Shown one piece after another: positions 7,730 through 14,551 of a DNA stretch of 40,547 nucleotides. The notes under the pieces were generated by a model. It had not been told where the DNA came from, made no database searches, and was given only the letters and a program-made list of their open reading frames with translations. This stretch comes from Bacteroidales bacterium (GTDB lineage Bacteria; Bacteroidota; Bacteroidia; Bacteroidales; UBA932). The stretch is taken from the NCBI GenBank assembly GCA_017561665.1, contig JAFZBQ010000026.1:1-40547 (forward strand), in the 5' to 3' direction. Both the position numbers and the translations under genes were made by a program. Position 1 is the first letter of the stretch, and the number at the start of each line of letters is the position of its first letter.

Positions 7730-7921
7730 ATGATTATCGTACAGATTAAAGAAGGTGAAAACATCGAGAAAGCTCTGAAGAAGTTCAAACGCAAATTCGA
7801 GAAGACCGGTATCGTACGCGAGCTCCGCGGCCGCCGCGAGTTCAGGAAGCCGTCTGTCATCCGTCGCGAGCAGAAGAATAAGGCTATCTACGTTCAGCAT
7901 TTGCGCCTCGAAGAGGAGTAA
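7730..7921 (+). CDS. rpsU: 30S ribosomal protein bS21
   Basis: 63 aa, highly basic: starts MIIVQIKEGENIEKALKKFK and continues with KRKFEKTGIVRELRGRREF, typical bS21. It sits on the 30S platform near the 16S 3' end. In Bacteroidota bS21 with bS6 and bS18 helps hide the anti-Shine-Dalgarno sequence, which explains why most genes lack such sites (known from Flavobacterium johnsoniae). Here the rpsU message carries a complete Shine-Dalgarno sequence, consistent with autoregulation: ribosomes lacking bS21 would translate it best. The gene has its own promoter and an intrinsic terminator, so it is probably monocistronic. Confidence 0.96.
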   Translation: MIIVQIKEGENIEKALKKFKRKFEKTGIVRELRGRREFRKPSVIRREQKNKAIYVQHLRLEEE

Positions 7922-7952
7922 AATCCCGCACAAATACTATATATATTTCGCG

Positions 7953-7984
7953 GGTCGGACAGACGTGTCCGGCCTGTTTTTTTT
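7953..7984 (+). terminator. intrinsic terminator of rpsU
   Basis: GGTCGGACA (7953-7961) pairs with TGTCCGGCC (7966-7974) through nine positions (one G-T) around the loop GACG, followed by TG and eight T residues (7977-7984). The end of the T run overlaps the -7 element proposed for pnuC. Confidence 0.88.
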
Positions 7985-7991
7985 ATCTTTG
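7984..7991 (+). promoter_or_regulatory. possible pnuC -7 element (TATCTTTG) overlapping the terminator
   Basis: TATCTTTG matches TAnnTTTG exactly and ends 8 nt before the pnuC ATG at 8000, which would make the mRNA leaderless or nearly so. No -33 TTTG lies at the right distance, since that region is the terminator stem. Readthrough from rpsU is the alternative. Confidence 0.45.
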
Positions 7992-7999
7992 CCCCCGCA

Positions 8000-8698
8000 A
8001 TGACGCTCAAGGAATATTTCAAACTGGAGACTTCCGGTTGGAAGTGGTACGAGGTGCTGTACCTGGTAGTGTGCACCCTTGCCATCTTGATTCCCTCGCT
8101 TATCAGCGGCGACAGCGCCATGGCGGTAATCAGCGCCACTTGCGGCGCCATCTCGGTGGTGCTCACCGGCAAGGGCAAGCTGGGCACCTACATCTTTGGC
8201 GGAATCCAGTGCGCCCTGTACGCAATCATCTCATATAAAGCCACTTTCTATGGCGAGACACTGCTGAACGTAGCCTTCTTGATACCGATGGAGTTCGTGG
8301 GCTTCAAAGCCTGGATGAAGAATATGAACAAAGAGAACTCCGAGGTGGTGAAGCTCAAAATGACCTGGCGCGAGCGCATCTTCTGGGCATTGATACTGGC
8401 CGCCGGAACCATCACCATGGGCCTGGTGCTCAAGCATTTCAACGACGCGATGCCGTTTATGGACGCCTTCACCACCGTCGGCACGATGATAGCCTTTGTA
8501 CTGACGGTGAAGCGCTACAGCGAAAACTGGTGGATCTGGATCGCCATCAATGTCGCCACGGTGATAATGTGGATCAAAAACGTGGCCGACGGCGGCGAAA
8601 ACGCCAGCGTTGCCACACTGCTGATGTGGAGCGTCTATCTTGTCAATTCGGTGATCATGATGATCCGCTGGATGCGCGAGGCCGGCCGCAACGCCTAA
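8000..8698 (+). CDS. pnuC: PnuC-type nicotinamide riboside/vitamin transporter
   Basis: 232 aa inner-membrane protein with about seven hydrophobic segments (for example [50 protein letters not shown]). PnuC hallmarks are [16 protein letters not shown] near residue 51 and, near the C-terminus, [18 protein letters not shown]. PnuC proteins move nicotinamide riboside by facilitated diffusion driven by intracellular phosphorylation. Bacteroidota also use relatives for thiamine or riboflavin, and no kinase or riboswitch here decides the substrate. Its stop overlaps the stop of the convergent obg gene by two bases. Confidence 0.85.
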   Translation: MTLKEYFKLETSGWKWYEVLYLVVCTLAILIPSLISGDSAMAVISATCGAISVVLTGKGKLGTYIFGGIQCALYAIISYKATFYGETLLNVAFLIPMEFVGFKAWMKNMNKENSEVVKLKMTWRERIFWALILAAGTITMGLVLKHFNDAMPFMDAFTTVGTMIAFVLTVKRYSENWWIWIAINVATVIMWIKNVADGGENASVATLLMWSVYLVNSVIMMIRWMREAGRNA

Positions 8699-9693
8699 AT
8701 CTCCCTGTTCAGGGCCTCCCAGATCATATCTTTCAGGTGCATGAGGCCGTCGCCGGTGACGGCGCTGATAAAGGTGTGAGGCACCCCCTTCGGGAGGGTC
8801 TTTTCTATGTCGGCACGCAACTCGTCGTCCAGCAGGTCGTTTTTGGTGACGACCAGGATGCGGTCTTTGTCCAGCAGTTCGGGATTATATAACCTCAACT
8901 CATTGAGCAGGATTTCGTATGTGCCGGCCACATCGTCGCTGTCGGCGGCCACCATAAACAGCAGCATCGAGTTGCGCTCTATATGGCGCAGGAACCTCAG
9001 TCCCAGACCCTTGCCTTCGTGGGCGCCCTCTATGATACCGGGGATGTCGGCAATCACAAACGAGCGGTCGTCGCGGTAGCTGACAATTCCCAGACTGGGC
9101 TCGAGAGTGGTGAAGGCATAGTCGGCAATCTTGGGATGGGCGGCGGAAAGGGCCGACACCAGGGTCGATTTGCCGGCGTTGGGGAAGCCCACCAGGCCGA
9201 CATCGGCCATGATCTTGAGTTCCAGCACAACCCAGCCCTCTTCTCCCGGCTCGCCCGGCTGCGCATAGCGCGGAGTCTGGTTGGTGGCACTCTTGAAATT
9301 GTTGTTGCCAAGGCCGCCGCGGCCGCCGCGCCGCAGGATCACCCGCTGGCCGTTTTCTATCACTTCGCAGAGCATTTCGCCCGTCTCGGCATCGCGGGCC
9401 ACTGTGCCCAGAGGCACTTCCAGCGTGATATCCTTGCCGTCGGCACCGGTGCGCAGGCCTCCGCTGCCGGCTGCGCCATTGTCGGCCTTGATGTGCTTCT
9501 TGTACTTGAGGTGGATCAGCGTCCACATCTGGCTGTTGCCCTTGAGGATGATGTGTCCGCCACGGCCGCCGTCGCCGCCGTCGGGTCCGCCCTTGGGTAC
9601 ATACTTCTCCCGGCGCAGGTGCATACTGCCCGCTCCGCCGGCTCCGGAAGCGCAGAAAATCTTGACGTAGTCTATGAAATTGCTCTCTGCCAT
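8695..9693 (-). CDS. obg: GTPase Obg/CgtA
   Basis: 332 aa. The glycine-rich Obg fold covers about residues 1-158 ([20 protein letters not shown], then [10 protein letters not shown] and [12 protein letters not shown]). The G domain follows with G1 GFPNAGKST, switch [18 protein letters not shown] and G4 TKNDLLD. No extra C-terminal domain is present, as usual in Bacteroidota. Obg takes part in 50S assembly and stress response. A near-consensus -7 octamer (TATCTTCG, 9718-9711) precedes the ATG. In many Bacteroidales obg follows hpt and adk; here those genes are about 22 kb away on the same strand. Confidence 0.96.
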   Translation of the reverse strand: MAESNFIDYVKIFCASGAGGAGSMHLRREKYVPKGGPDGGDGGRGGHIILKGNSQMWTLIHLKYKKHIKADNGAAGSGGLRTGADGKDITLEVPLGTVARDAETGEMLCEVIENGQRVILRRGGRGGLGNNNFKSATNQTPRYAQPGEPGEEGWVVLELKIMADVGLVGFPNAGKSTLVSALSAAHPKIADYAFTTLEPSLGIVSYRDDRSFVIADIPGIIEGAHEGKGLGLRFLRHIERNSMLLFMVAADSDDVAGTYEILLNELRLYNPELLDKDRILVVTKNDLLDDELRADIEKTLPKGVPHTFISAVTGDGLMHLKDMIWEALNREI

Positions 9694-9728
9694 AGTGTCA
9701 CTCTTTTGTGCGAAGATACAAAAAGGCT

Positions 9729-9760
9729 TTGGAATATTAAGAAAACGGCATTAACTTTGA
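9729..9760 (+). promoter_or_regulatory. promoter of the tandem outer-membrane protein genes
   Basis: TTTG at 9729-9732 and TAACTTTG at 9753-9760, 20 nt apart, match the Bacteroidota consensus. A leader of about 42 nt follows to the ATG at 9809. The second gene of the pair has no such promoter, so both are probably transcribed from here. Confidence 0.78.
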
Positions 9761-9808
9761 AGTATATAGCGCCAGAATATTTTAAAACCTTAAAATAATT
9801 AAGAAGAA

Positions 9809-10420
9809 ATGAAAAAAGTATTCGCAATTGCCGCTGCTTTGATGCTTATCGGCACTACAGCCTTTGCACAGTCTTTCGGTGCAGGCTATGTTCAATCGAC
9901 TTTCAAACACGGTAACGCTTCTAATGTAGCCAATGGATTCTATGCAGGTTTCGGTTATACTGCAGAAATCACCACCGGCCTCAGTCTTAACCCCGGTATT
10001 TATTATGAGTTCCTCACCGGTGCCGGAAACTTTACCGGCTTTGATGTTTTGCAGGGAGCATACCAGGGCAAAACCACTGAGCATTACGTAAACGTGCCTC
10101 TGCACCTGAGTTACGGTATCAACTTCGCACCCTCATTCAAGTTGTTTGTATATGGTGGCCCCACAGCAACCATAGGTATCGCTTCCAATTCCAAGGGAGC
10201 CACTCTTGACGACAGCAAGAGCAATTACGCAAATGAAGATTACAGCCGCTTCGACATCATGGCCGGCGGTGGCATCGGCGTTGAGCTGATGAACAGGGTC
10301 CGCCTCAATTTCGGCTACGATTTTGGCCTGCTTGACCGCGACAATGGAACAAATATCGCCGGCAAGGAGATTGCTCTCAAACGCAACCGTCTGGTTGCCG
10401 GAGCCGCCTTTGTCTTTTAA
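9809..10420 (+). CDS. small outer-membrane beta-barrel protein (first tandem copy)
   Basis: 203 aa. A signal peptide (residues 1-21, ending TTAFAQ) precedes an eight-strand-like barrel: alternating strands such as NGFYAGFGYTAEI, LSLNPGIYYEFL, HYVNVPLHLSYG, FKLFVYGGPTATIG, RFDIMAGGGIGVEL and the last strand NRLVAGAAFVF with terminal Phe. This resembles the OmpX/PorT-like porin-family proteins of Bacteroidota. The exact function is unknown; roles in adhesion, stability or minor transport are possible. It is over half identical by eye to the downstream copy, the differences lying mostly in predicted surface loops (about residues 32-40 and 68-85). It starts from a strong promoter at 9729-9760. 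Confidence 0.82.
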   Translation: MKKVFAIAAALMLIGTTAFAQSFGAGYVQSTFKHGNASNVANGFYAGFGYTAEITTGLSLNPGIYYEFLTGAGNFTGFDVLQGAYQGKTTEHYVNVPLHLSYGINFAPSFKLFVYGGPTATIGIASNSKGATLDDSKSNYANEDYSRFDIMAGGGIGVELMNRVRLNFGYDFGLLDRDNGTNIAGKEIALKRNRLVAGAAFVF

Positions 10421-10459
10421 TCACAGATCTTTTAAAACCTAAATAACTATCAAGAAGAA

Positions 10460-11065
10460 ATGAAAAAAGTATTCGCAATTGCAGCAGCTTTGATGCTGAT
10501 GGGCACCACCGCCTTCGCACAGTCTTTCGGTGCAGGATACGTTCAGTCAACCCAGACAATGGGCTCCAGCAGCGCAACATCAAACGGTTTCTATGCCGGT
10601 TTCGGTTACTCTGCAGAGATTATGCCCGGCCTCAGCCTGAATCCCGGACTCTACTATGAGTTCCTCACTTCAAGCAGCAGTGCTTCCGCATGGATTTTTG
10701 GAGCAAATACCAAGACTCAGGAGCATTACGTCAACGTTCCTTTGCATCTGAGTTTCGCCTACAGCTTTGCCCCCACATTCAAGATGTTTGTATATGGCGG
10801 TCCTACCGCTAACGTTGGTATCGCTTCCAGCACCAAAAGCACAGTGTCTGCCGGCAGTTATTCAACAGGTGGCACTACCGACAATTACAAAGATTCCAAC
10901 TACAGCCGCTTTGACGTTATGCTCGGCGGCGGTATCGGCGTTGAGGTCATGAACAAGATCCGCCTCACCGTCGGTTACGACATGGGTATGCTCGATCGCA
11001 ACTCCAACGACAACGTTACCCTCAAGCGCAACCGCCTTACCGCAGGTGCAGCTCTCGTATTCTAA
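10460..11065 (+). CDS. small outer-membrane beta-barrel protein (second tandem copy)
   Basis: 201 aa paralog of the preceding gene with the same signal peptide (one substitution, Ile to Met), the same strand segments (NGFYAGFGYSAEI, EHYVNVPLHLSFA, FKMFVYGGPTANVG, GGGIGVEVMNKIRL) and the same end (NRLTAGAALVF). Loops are Ser/Thr-rich (SSSSASA; STKSTVSAGSYSTGGTT), unlike the first copy. It starts 39 nt after the first gene without its own promoter and is followed by a large bidirectional terminator-like structure, so the two form a bicistronic unit. Function unknown. Confidence 0.82.
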   Translation: MKKVFAIAAALMLMGTTAFAQSFGAGYVQSTQTMGSSSATSNGFYAGFGYSAEIMPGLSLNPGLYYEFLTSSSSASAWIFGANTKTQEHYVNVPLHLSFAYSFAPTFKMFVYGGPTANVGIASSTKSTVSAGSYSTGGTTDNYKDSNYSRFDVMLGGGIGVEVMNKIRLTVGYDMGMLDRNSNDNVTLKRNRLTAGAALVF

Positions 11066-11080
11066 AGAGCTTACCTGGCT

Positions 11081-11186
11081 AAAAACCCTTCGCTATCAGC
11101 GAAGAATCAGTTTTGCGTAGGGAACAAGGGTTCTATGTTCTCCTTGGCCCGAAGCGGAACTGATTCGAAGCCAGCGAAGGGTTTTT
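11081..11186. terminator. long bidirectional terminator-like palindrome with inner hairpins
   Basis: AAAAACCCTTCGCT (11081-11094) pairs perfectly with AGCGAAGGGTTTTT (11173-11186), 14 bp. Inside, GAATCAGTTTTGC (11104-11116) pairs with GCGGAACTGATTC (11154-11166) with two G-T pairs, and GGGAACA (11120-11126) with TGTTCTC (11136-11142). A competing local hairpin CTTCGCT-ATC-AGCGAAG (11088-11104) uses the left arm. Both outer ends give T runs in the outgoing direction, so it can end the plus-strand barrel genes and the minus-strand gene ending at 11209. Confidence 0.65.
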
Positions 11187-11208
11187 TGTATCTATACGTG
11201 TAGTATGA

Positions 11209-12270
11209 TTACGGGGTCAGCAGGGGCCTGTCAGCAACCTCGGTATAGCCCGAGAGGGCGTCGGCCATAAGCAGCATGTTGGCTGCGATCTGATTTACCC
11301 GGCCGTCGCGGCCACTCTCCTTGAGGGAATACCAGGTGGCCGAGGAATCCTCTATATGATCTATGAAGCGGATGGTGGGGAACCGCGCCAGCAGGTTGTT
11401 GCGGAAGACATCGGTATAGCGCTCGCAAAGCGTCTCCACCTCGTTTTCCAGCGCCTGCCCCGCCTCCTTACTCCGCATATCGGCATACACGCTGGTGAAA
11501 TCGCGGTATACGTCGGCCTGGTTTATGGTGACCTCCTCGCCATTGTCGTTCAGCAGCCAGCAGTGGTTGACGTCGTCGGGGTCCTTTTCAATTGCCAGGT
11601 CGTTCAGTTTGGTGAACTTGACGCCGAAGAATGTCAGGGCATCGCCGTCGTTAGAGAATTTGATCTTGGTGAAATCGAGACCGATGGAGGCCTTGACATA
11701 GTATTTGCCAATGTACAGCACCTTCTTCTCTCCAGGATGGGTGAGATTGTCCACGAACTTTGACAGTTTGTCGCTAAGGGCCTTCTTGTCGGCGATTTTA
11801 TACTGAGGATCCTCCATAAAACGCGACAGCGGCTCCTCCTTTACCAGATAGCCCGTCTTGTCGTAGGTCATAGTCTCCAGCTTGAAACTGAGGCTTACGT
11901 TGGCCGGGGCGTTGGCCGTCTGCGACCAGGTGTCCAGCCGGCTCTCCAGCTCGTGATTACGGCTTTCCAGGGATACCACTCTATCGCGCAGATCCTGCTC
12001 CGCCTTCTCCTTCTCTGCCAGGGCACGTGCCTTCTTGCCGTATTCGTTCTGAATCAGATTGTTGATTGGCTGGATGGCGAACAGCATCAGCAGTATGGTG
12101 ATGGCGTTGGACATCACTATGGCGATAGGCGACGCGATGCGGGGGAAGAACAAAAACGCCGCTATGTTGAGGGCAACCAGCACGGCGCAGATTGTCGTAA
12201 CCACGTAACTGGTGGTAACTTTACCCTTGTCCAGGGAGCTGCGCACGGCTTTTTTGATGAATAATCCCAT
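11209..12270 (-). CDS. membrane-anchored coiled-coil protein of unknown function
   Basis: 353 aa, not recognised. Near the N-terminus two hydrophobic helices (about residues 21-43, VVTTICAVLVALNIAAFLFF, and 47-65, IAIVMSNAITILLMLFAI) form a hairpin. A charged coiled-coil follows (about 77-115, KKARALAEKEKAEQDLRDR and onward), then a mixed soluble domain of about 230 residues with aromatic strands (KVLYIGKYYVKASIGLDF, ALTFFGVKFTKL). Both termini may face the cytoplasm. The ATG at 12270 is chosen because an in-frame TTG at 12303 would precede the -7 element at 12298-12291. It lies between two bidirectional terminators, so it is probably a single-gene unit. Confidence 0.65.
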   Translation of the reverse strand: MGLFIKKAVRSSLDKGKVTTSYVVTTICAVLVALNIAAFLFFPRIASPIAIVMSNAITILLMLFAIQPINNLIQNEYGKKARALAEKEKAEQDLRDRVVSLESRNHELESRLDTWSQTANAPANVSLSFKLETMTYDKTGYLVKEEPLSRFMEDPQYKIADKKALSDKLSKFVDNLTHPGEKKVLYIGKYYVKASIGLDFTKIKFSNDGDALTFFGVKFTKLNDLAIEKDPDDVNHCWLLNDNGEEVTINQADVYRDFTSVYADMRSKEAGQALENEVETLCERYTDVFRNNLLARFPTIRFIDHIEDSSATWYSLKESGRDGRVNQIAANMLLMADALSGYTEVADRPLLTP

Positions 12271-12290
12271 AACTTGTGCATTGATATTTG

Positions 12291-12298
12291 CAAAGTTA
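12291..12298 (-). promoter_or_regulatory. -7 element for the coiled-coil protein gene (TAACTTTG)
   Basis: On the minus strand TAACTTTG matches TAnnTTTG exactly and ends 20 nt before the ATG at 12270. A matching -33 TTTG was not found. Confidence 0.5.
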
Positions 12299-12313
12299 CC
12301 CAATTAATGCGAA

Positions 12314-12352
12314 TAAAAAAATCGCCGGAGGCGGGATGCTTCCGGCGATTTT
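12314..12352 (-). terminator. intrinsic terminator after the BACON lipoprotein gene
   Basis: AAAATCGCCGGA (12318-12329) pairs perfectly with TCCGGCGATTTT (12341-12352), 12 bp around an 11-nt loop. On the minus strand the hairpin is followed by a T run (12320-12314). It closes the minus-strand series that begins with susC and separates it from the next promoter at 12298. Confidence 0.88.
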
Positions 12353-12371
12353 AAAGTATAATCAGGGTAGA

Positions 12372-14513
12372 TTACTCAGTAGGCACCACAAAGGGCTGAA
12401 TATGGAACACATTCCTGTAAGAACTATGCTGATAATTGAAGTCAAACCTGCTTCCTGACGGCGTATATGAACCGGTGAAGTGTGCAGTTTCACCCTTATC
12501 GGACACAGTATCAAGGTCAAATATCGGTTTACCGCCTGCAAAGGTTATGGACCCACCAACGATATGGAATACCGTACCGGAATAATTATTCTTCACGTGA
12601 GCACGTGAGACAGGACCGTTCTTTCCATCTACAAAAGCAGGGAGGAGTTGAAGAGCATCTTTATCATAAACCTCGGCGTAGCTATAGATACCGTCAGGAA
12701 TACTCTCCGTACAGTATCTGGGCGTTTCACCAAGCTCATCACGATATTTCGTTGATATCGTTCCTGAAGTAGCAGTAAGGGCTTTTGCTCCGAGGTTCAA
12801 AGTGAAATAGACTTCATATGCGCCGGTATTGATAGTCTGGCAACCACCACAGACAATATGGCCTCCGTCGTGGTAAATATCACCATAATACTGTCCGGCT
12901 GTTGTGGAGTTCATTCCGCCGTTCTCAAATACGGCACTACCGTCGGGTATGACTCTAACACCGATATCTCCCAACTCGCCGATATAAACCCTGTTGAAGG
13001 TATTTTTGAAAGGAATATCTACTGAAGATTCACCTTCGGTACGGGTGATAACGACATCGATTATCAGTGTATAGCAACCTTCCTCCTCTTCTTTTACAAT
13101 CTCAAATGAAGGAGCGGAATCGGTCTTGATTGCATAGGAAATACCTTGTTCGTAAACAGGCGTACCCGGAGAAGAGACAGTGAATGTGCCGGGATGCGCA
13201 TCTGTTTTACCATTTAAATAATCAAGTTCTGGATTATCCACAGGCACTTCATAAGTAAATTTTCCTGTAGGCACTCCGGTATAGCCGGGCTCGGAGAATA
13301 CATTGAAGTACATATAGGAGATCCAGACATCATTACCCGGAAGCGCCTTGTTGAACTGGAAGCAGAAAACAGACTCCTCCGCCTTGGTTGTGAAGTAAGT
13401 GTAGTACTGACCCCTGTAATCGGCCTGGTAAGGACGAGCCCCTAATGAGTCATCGGTTGCGACAAGGTCGCCTTTATAACTGTAAAGGTGGGTGACACCA
13501 AAGATGTCGGTCAATTCTGCCACGATAGAATACTTACCGGCATTTTCCGCCACAGTAACTTTACCGTCTACCACCTCCATATCCTTTCCGTTAGCAGTAA
13601 CTGTGGTGTAATACTTTTCGTGCAGTCCAGTGGACTGTAAAGAGAACGTACCGGGAACATACTGCGAAGATTCGTCCAGTGTATATTCACCTACGGGGAG
13701 CTTGGTAACATCTTCTATTGCAGGGTCAACATTGAGGGCAAGGGTAACAAGGCCTTCGGGTGTTTCGAACTGGACACCGAACTGAGCCATTTCCCTGGTA
13801 GGTGCACCGCCTTTTTCACCCATATCCTGCTTGTTGCCAAGGAAGACTGCCGAACCGTTTGAAGCGGAGGTGTATTGGGTTCCCTGTACCACCTTGTAAG
13901 TCTGGAGGCCATTGCCGGCAAATACGGTAAACACACCCACGCGAGCGTCAAGATCTGCATTCTCTGCGGCGTGGAGCACGATTTTTCCGTCCTCGGGAGC
14001 CGCCTTGGTCCTGGTGATGGTGAGCCAGTCCCCATCCACTATGGCAACCTCAGGAGTCAGGTTGGAGTTGAAGTCCACTTCAATGTCCTGCTCGGTAAAG
14101 TCGATACCAAGGGCTACGGTGGTGTTGAACACCTCTACCGGAGACTGTACCACTGTGAACACGGTGTTCTTGGTGGTGCCGTTGTGGGTTGTGCTCAAGG
14201 TCACACGGCCTGTACGGGAATCGAAAGCTTCGTTTTTGGCCACGGTCATATTCACAGTGCTGGATCCGGCGTTGCCGGAAGCCTTGTCAAAAGCAATCCA
14301 GTCAGCATCGCTGGCAATTGTCCAGGCATCTTCTGTGGTGAAGCTCATAGGCTGAACTGCGCCGGCATTTGAAACCTGGATAGAAGTTGCGTTGAGCGTG
14401 AGCAGATCCACGATCTTCTCAACCTCTACCGGAACCTCTACCGGAACCTCTACGGTCTTGGTGCAGGCAGCCAATGCTACGACTGCTGCAATAAGAAGTA
14501 ATACTTTTTTCAT
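12372..14513 (-). CDS. BACON-domain lipoprotein
   Basis: 713 aa. A lipoprotein signal peptide with lipobox LAAC (Cys17) is followed by a VPVE-repeat linker (about residues 21-33) and two BACON-like Ig domains (about 37-125, with DAWTIASDADWIAFDKASG and VFTVVQSP; and about 130-215, ending QTYKVVQGT). The remaining 500 residues are beta-rich and contain related segments such as GQYYTYFTTKAEESVF and TGKFTYEVPVD. BACON domains are thought to bind glycans or mucin, or to act as spacers; no catalytic motif was seen. The gene starts 38 nt after the metalloprotease-like gene and ends at a strong terminator, so it is probably the last gene of the SusCD operon. Likely surface exposed. Confidence 0.8.
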   Translation of the reverse strand: MKKVLLLIAAVVALAACTKTVEVPVEVPVEVEKIVDLLTLNATSIQVSNAGAVQPMSFTTEDAWTIASDADWIAFDKASGNAGSSTVNMTVAKNEAFDSRTGRVTLSTTHNGTTKNTVFTVVQSPVEVFNTTVALGIDFTEQDIEVDFNSNLTPEVAIVDGDWLTITRTKAAPEDGKIVLHAAENADLDARVGVFTVFAGNGLQTYKVVQGTQYTSASNGSAVFLGNKQDMGEKGGAPTREMAQFGVQFETPEGLVTLALNVDPAIEDVTKLPVGEYTLDESSQYVPGTFSLQSTGLHEKYYTTVTANGKDMEVVDGKVTVAENAGKYSIVAELTDIFGVTHLYSYKGDLVATDDSLGARPYQADYRGQYYTYFTTKAEESVFCFQFNKALPGNDVWISYMYFNVFSEPGYTGVPTGKFTYEVPVDNPELDYLNGKTDAHPGTFTVSSPGTPVYEQGISYAIKTDSAPSFEIVKEEEEGCYTLIIDVVITRTEGESSVDIPFKNTFNRVYIGELGDIGVRVIPDGSAVFENGGMNSTTAGQYYGDIYHDGGHIVCGGCQTINTGAYEVYFTLNLGAKALTATSGTISTKYRDELGETPRYCTESIPDGIYSYAEVYDKDALQLLPAFVDGKNGPVSRAHVKNNYSGTVFHIVGGSITFAGGKPIFDLDTVSDKGETAHFTGSYTPSGSRFDFNYQHSSYRNVFHIQPFVVPTE
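14421..14455 (-). repeat. 12-bp tandem repeat coding for the VPVE linker
   Basis: The unit CTCTACCGGAAC (plus-strand reading) is repeated almost three times and encodes Val-Pro-Val-Glu units just after the lipobox. Because the unit is 12 bp, copy changes alter linker length without a frameshift. Confidence 0.7.
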
Positions 14514-14551
14514 AATGGTTTAAAATAGGTTGTTAGTATAAATAATGTTCA

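Larger units (their letters stand above)
9780..11065 (+). repeat. tandem duplication of a gene with its 5' leader (651-bp period)
   Basis: The two genes at 9809 and 10460 are 651 bp apart start to start. Both begin with the same string TTTTAAAACCT (9780-9790 and 10430-10440), then a related A-rich leader ending AAGAAGAAATGAAAAAAG, and near-identical signal-peptide codons. The duplicated unit therefore includes the leader but not the promoter. Confidence 0.8.

Noticed and set aside
7648-7860. An upstream extension of the xerC frame.
   Set aside because: It is antisense to rpsU and its promoter, adds residues without homology, and makes the protein too long for the Xer family.
12594-12611. CACGTG-containing sequence TTCACGTGAGCACGTGAG considered as a parS site.
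   Set aside because: It does not have the 16-bp palindromic parS pattern and lies inside the BACON coding sequence.
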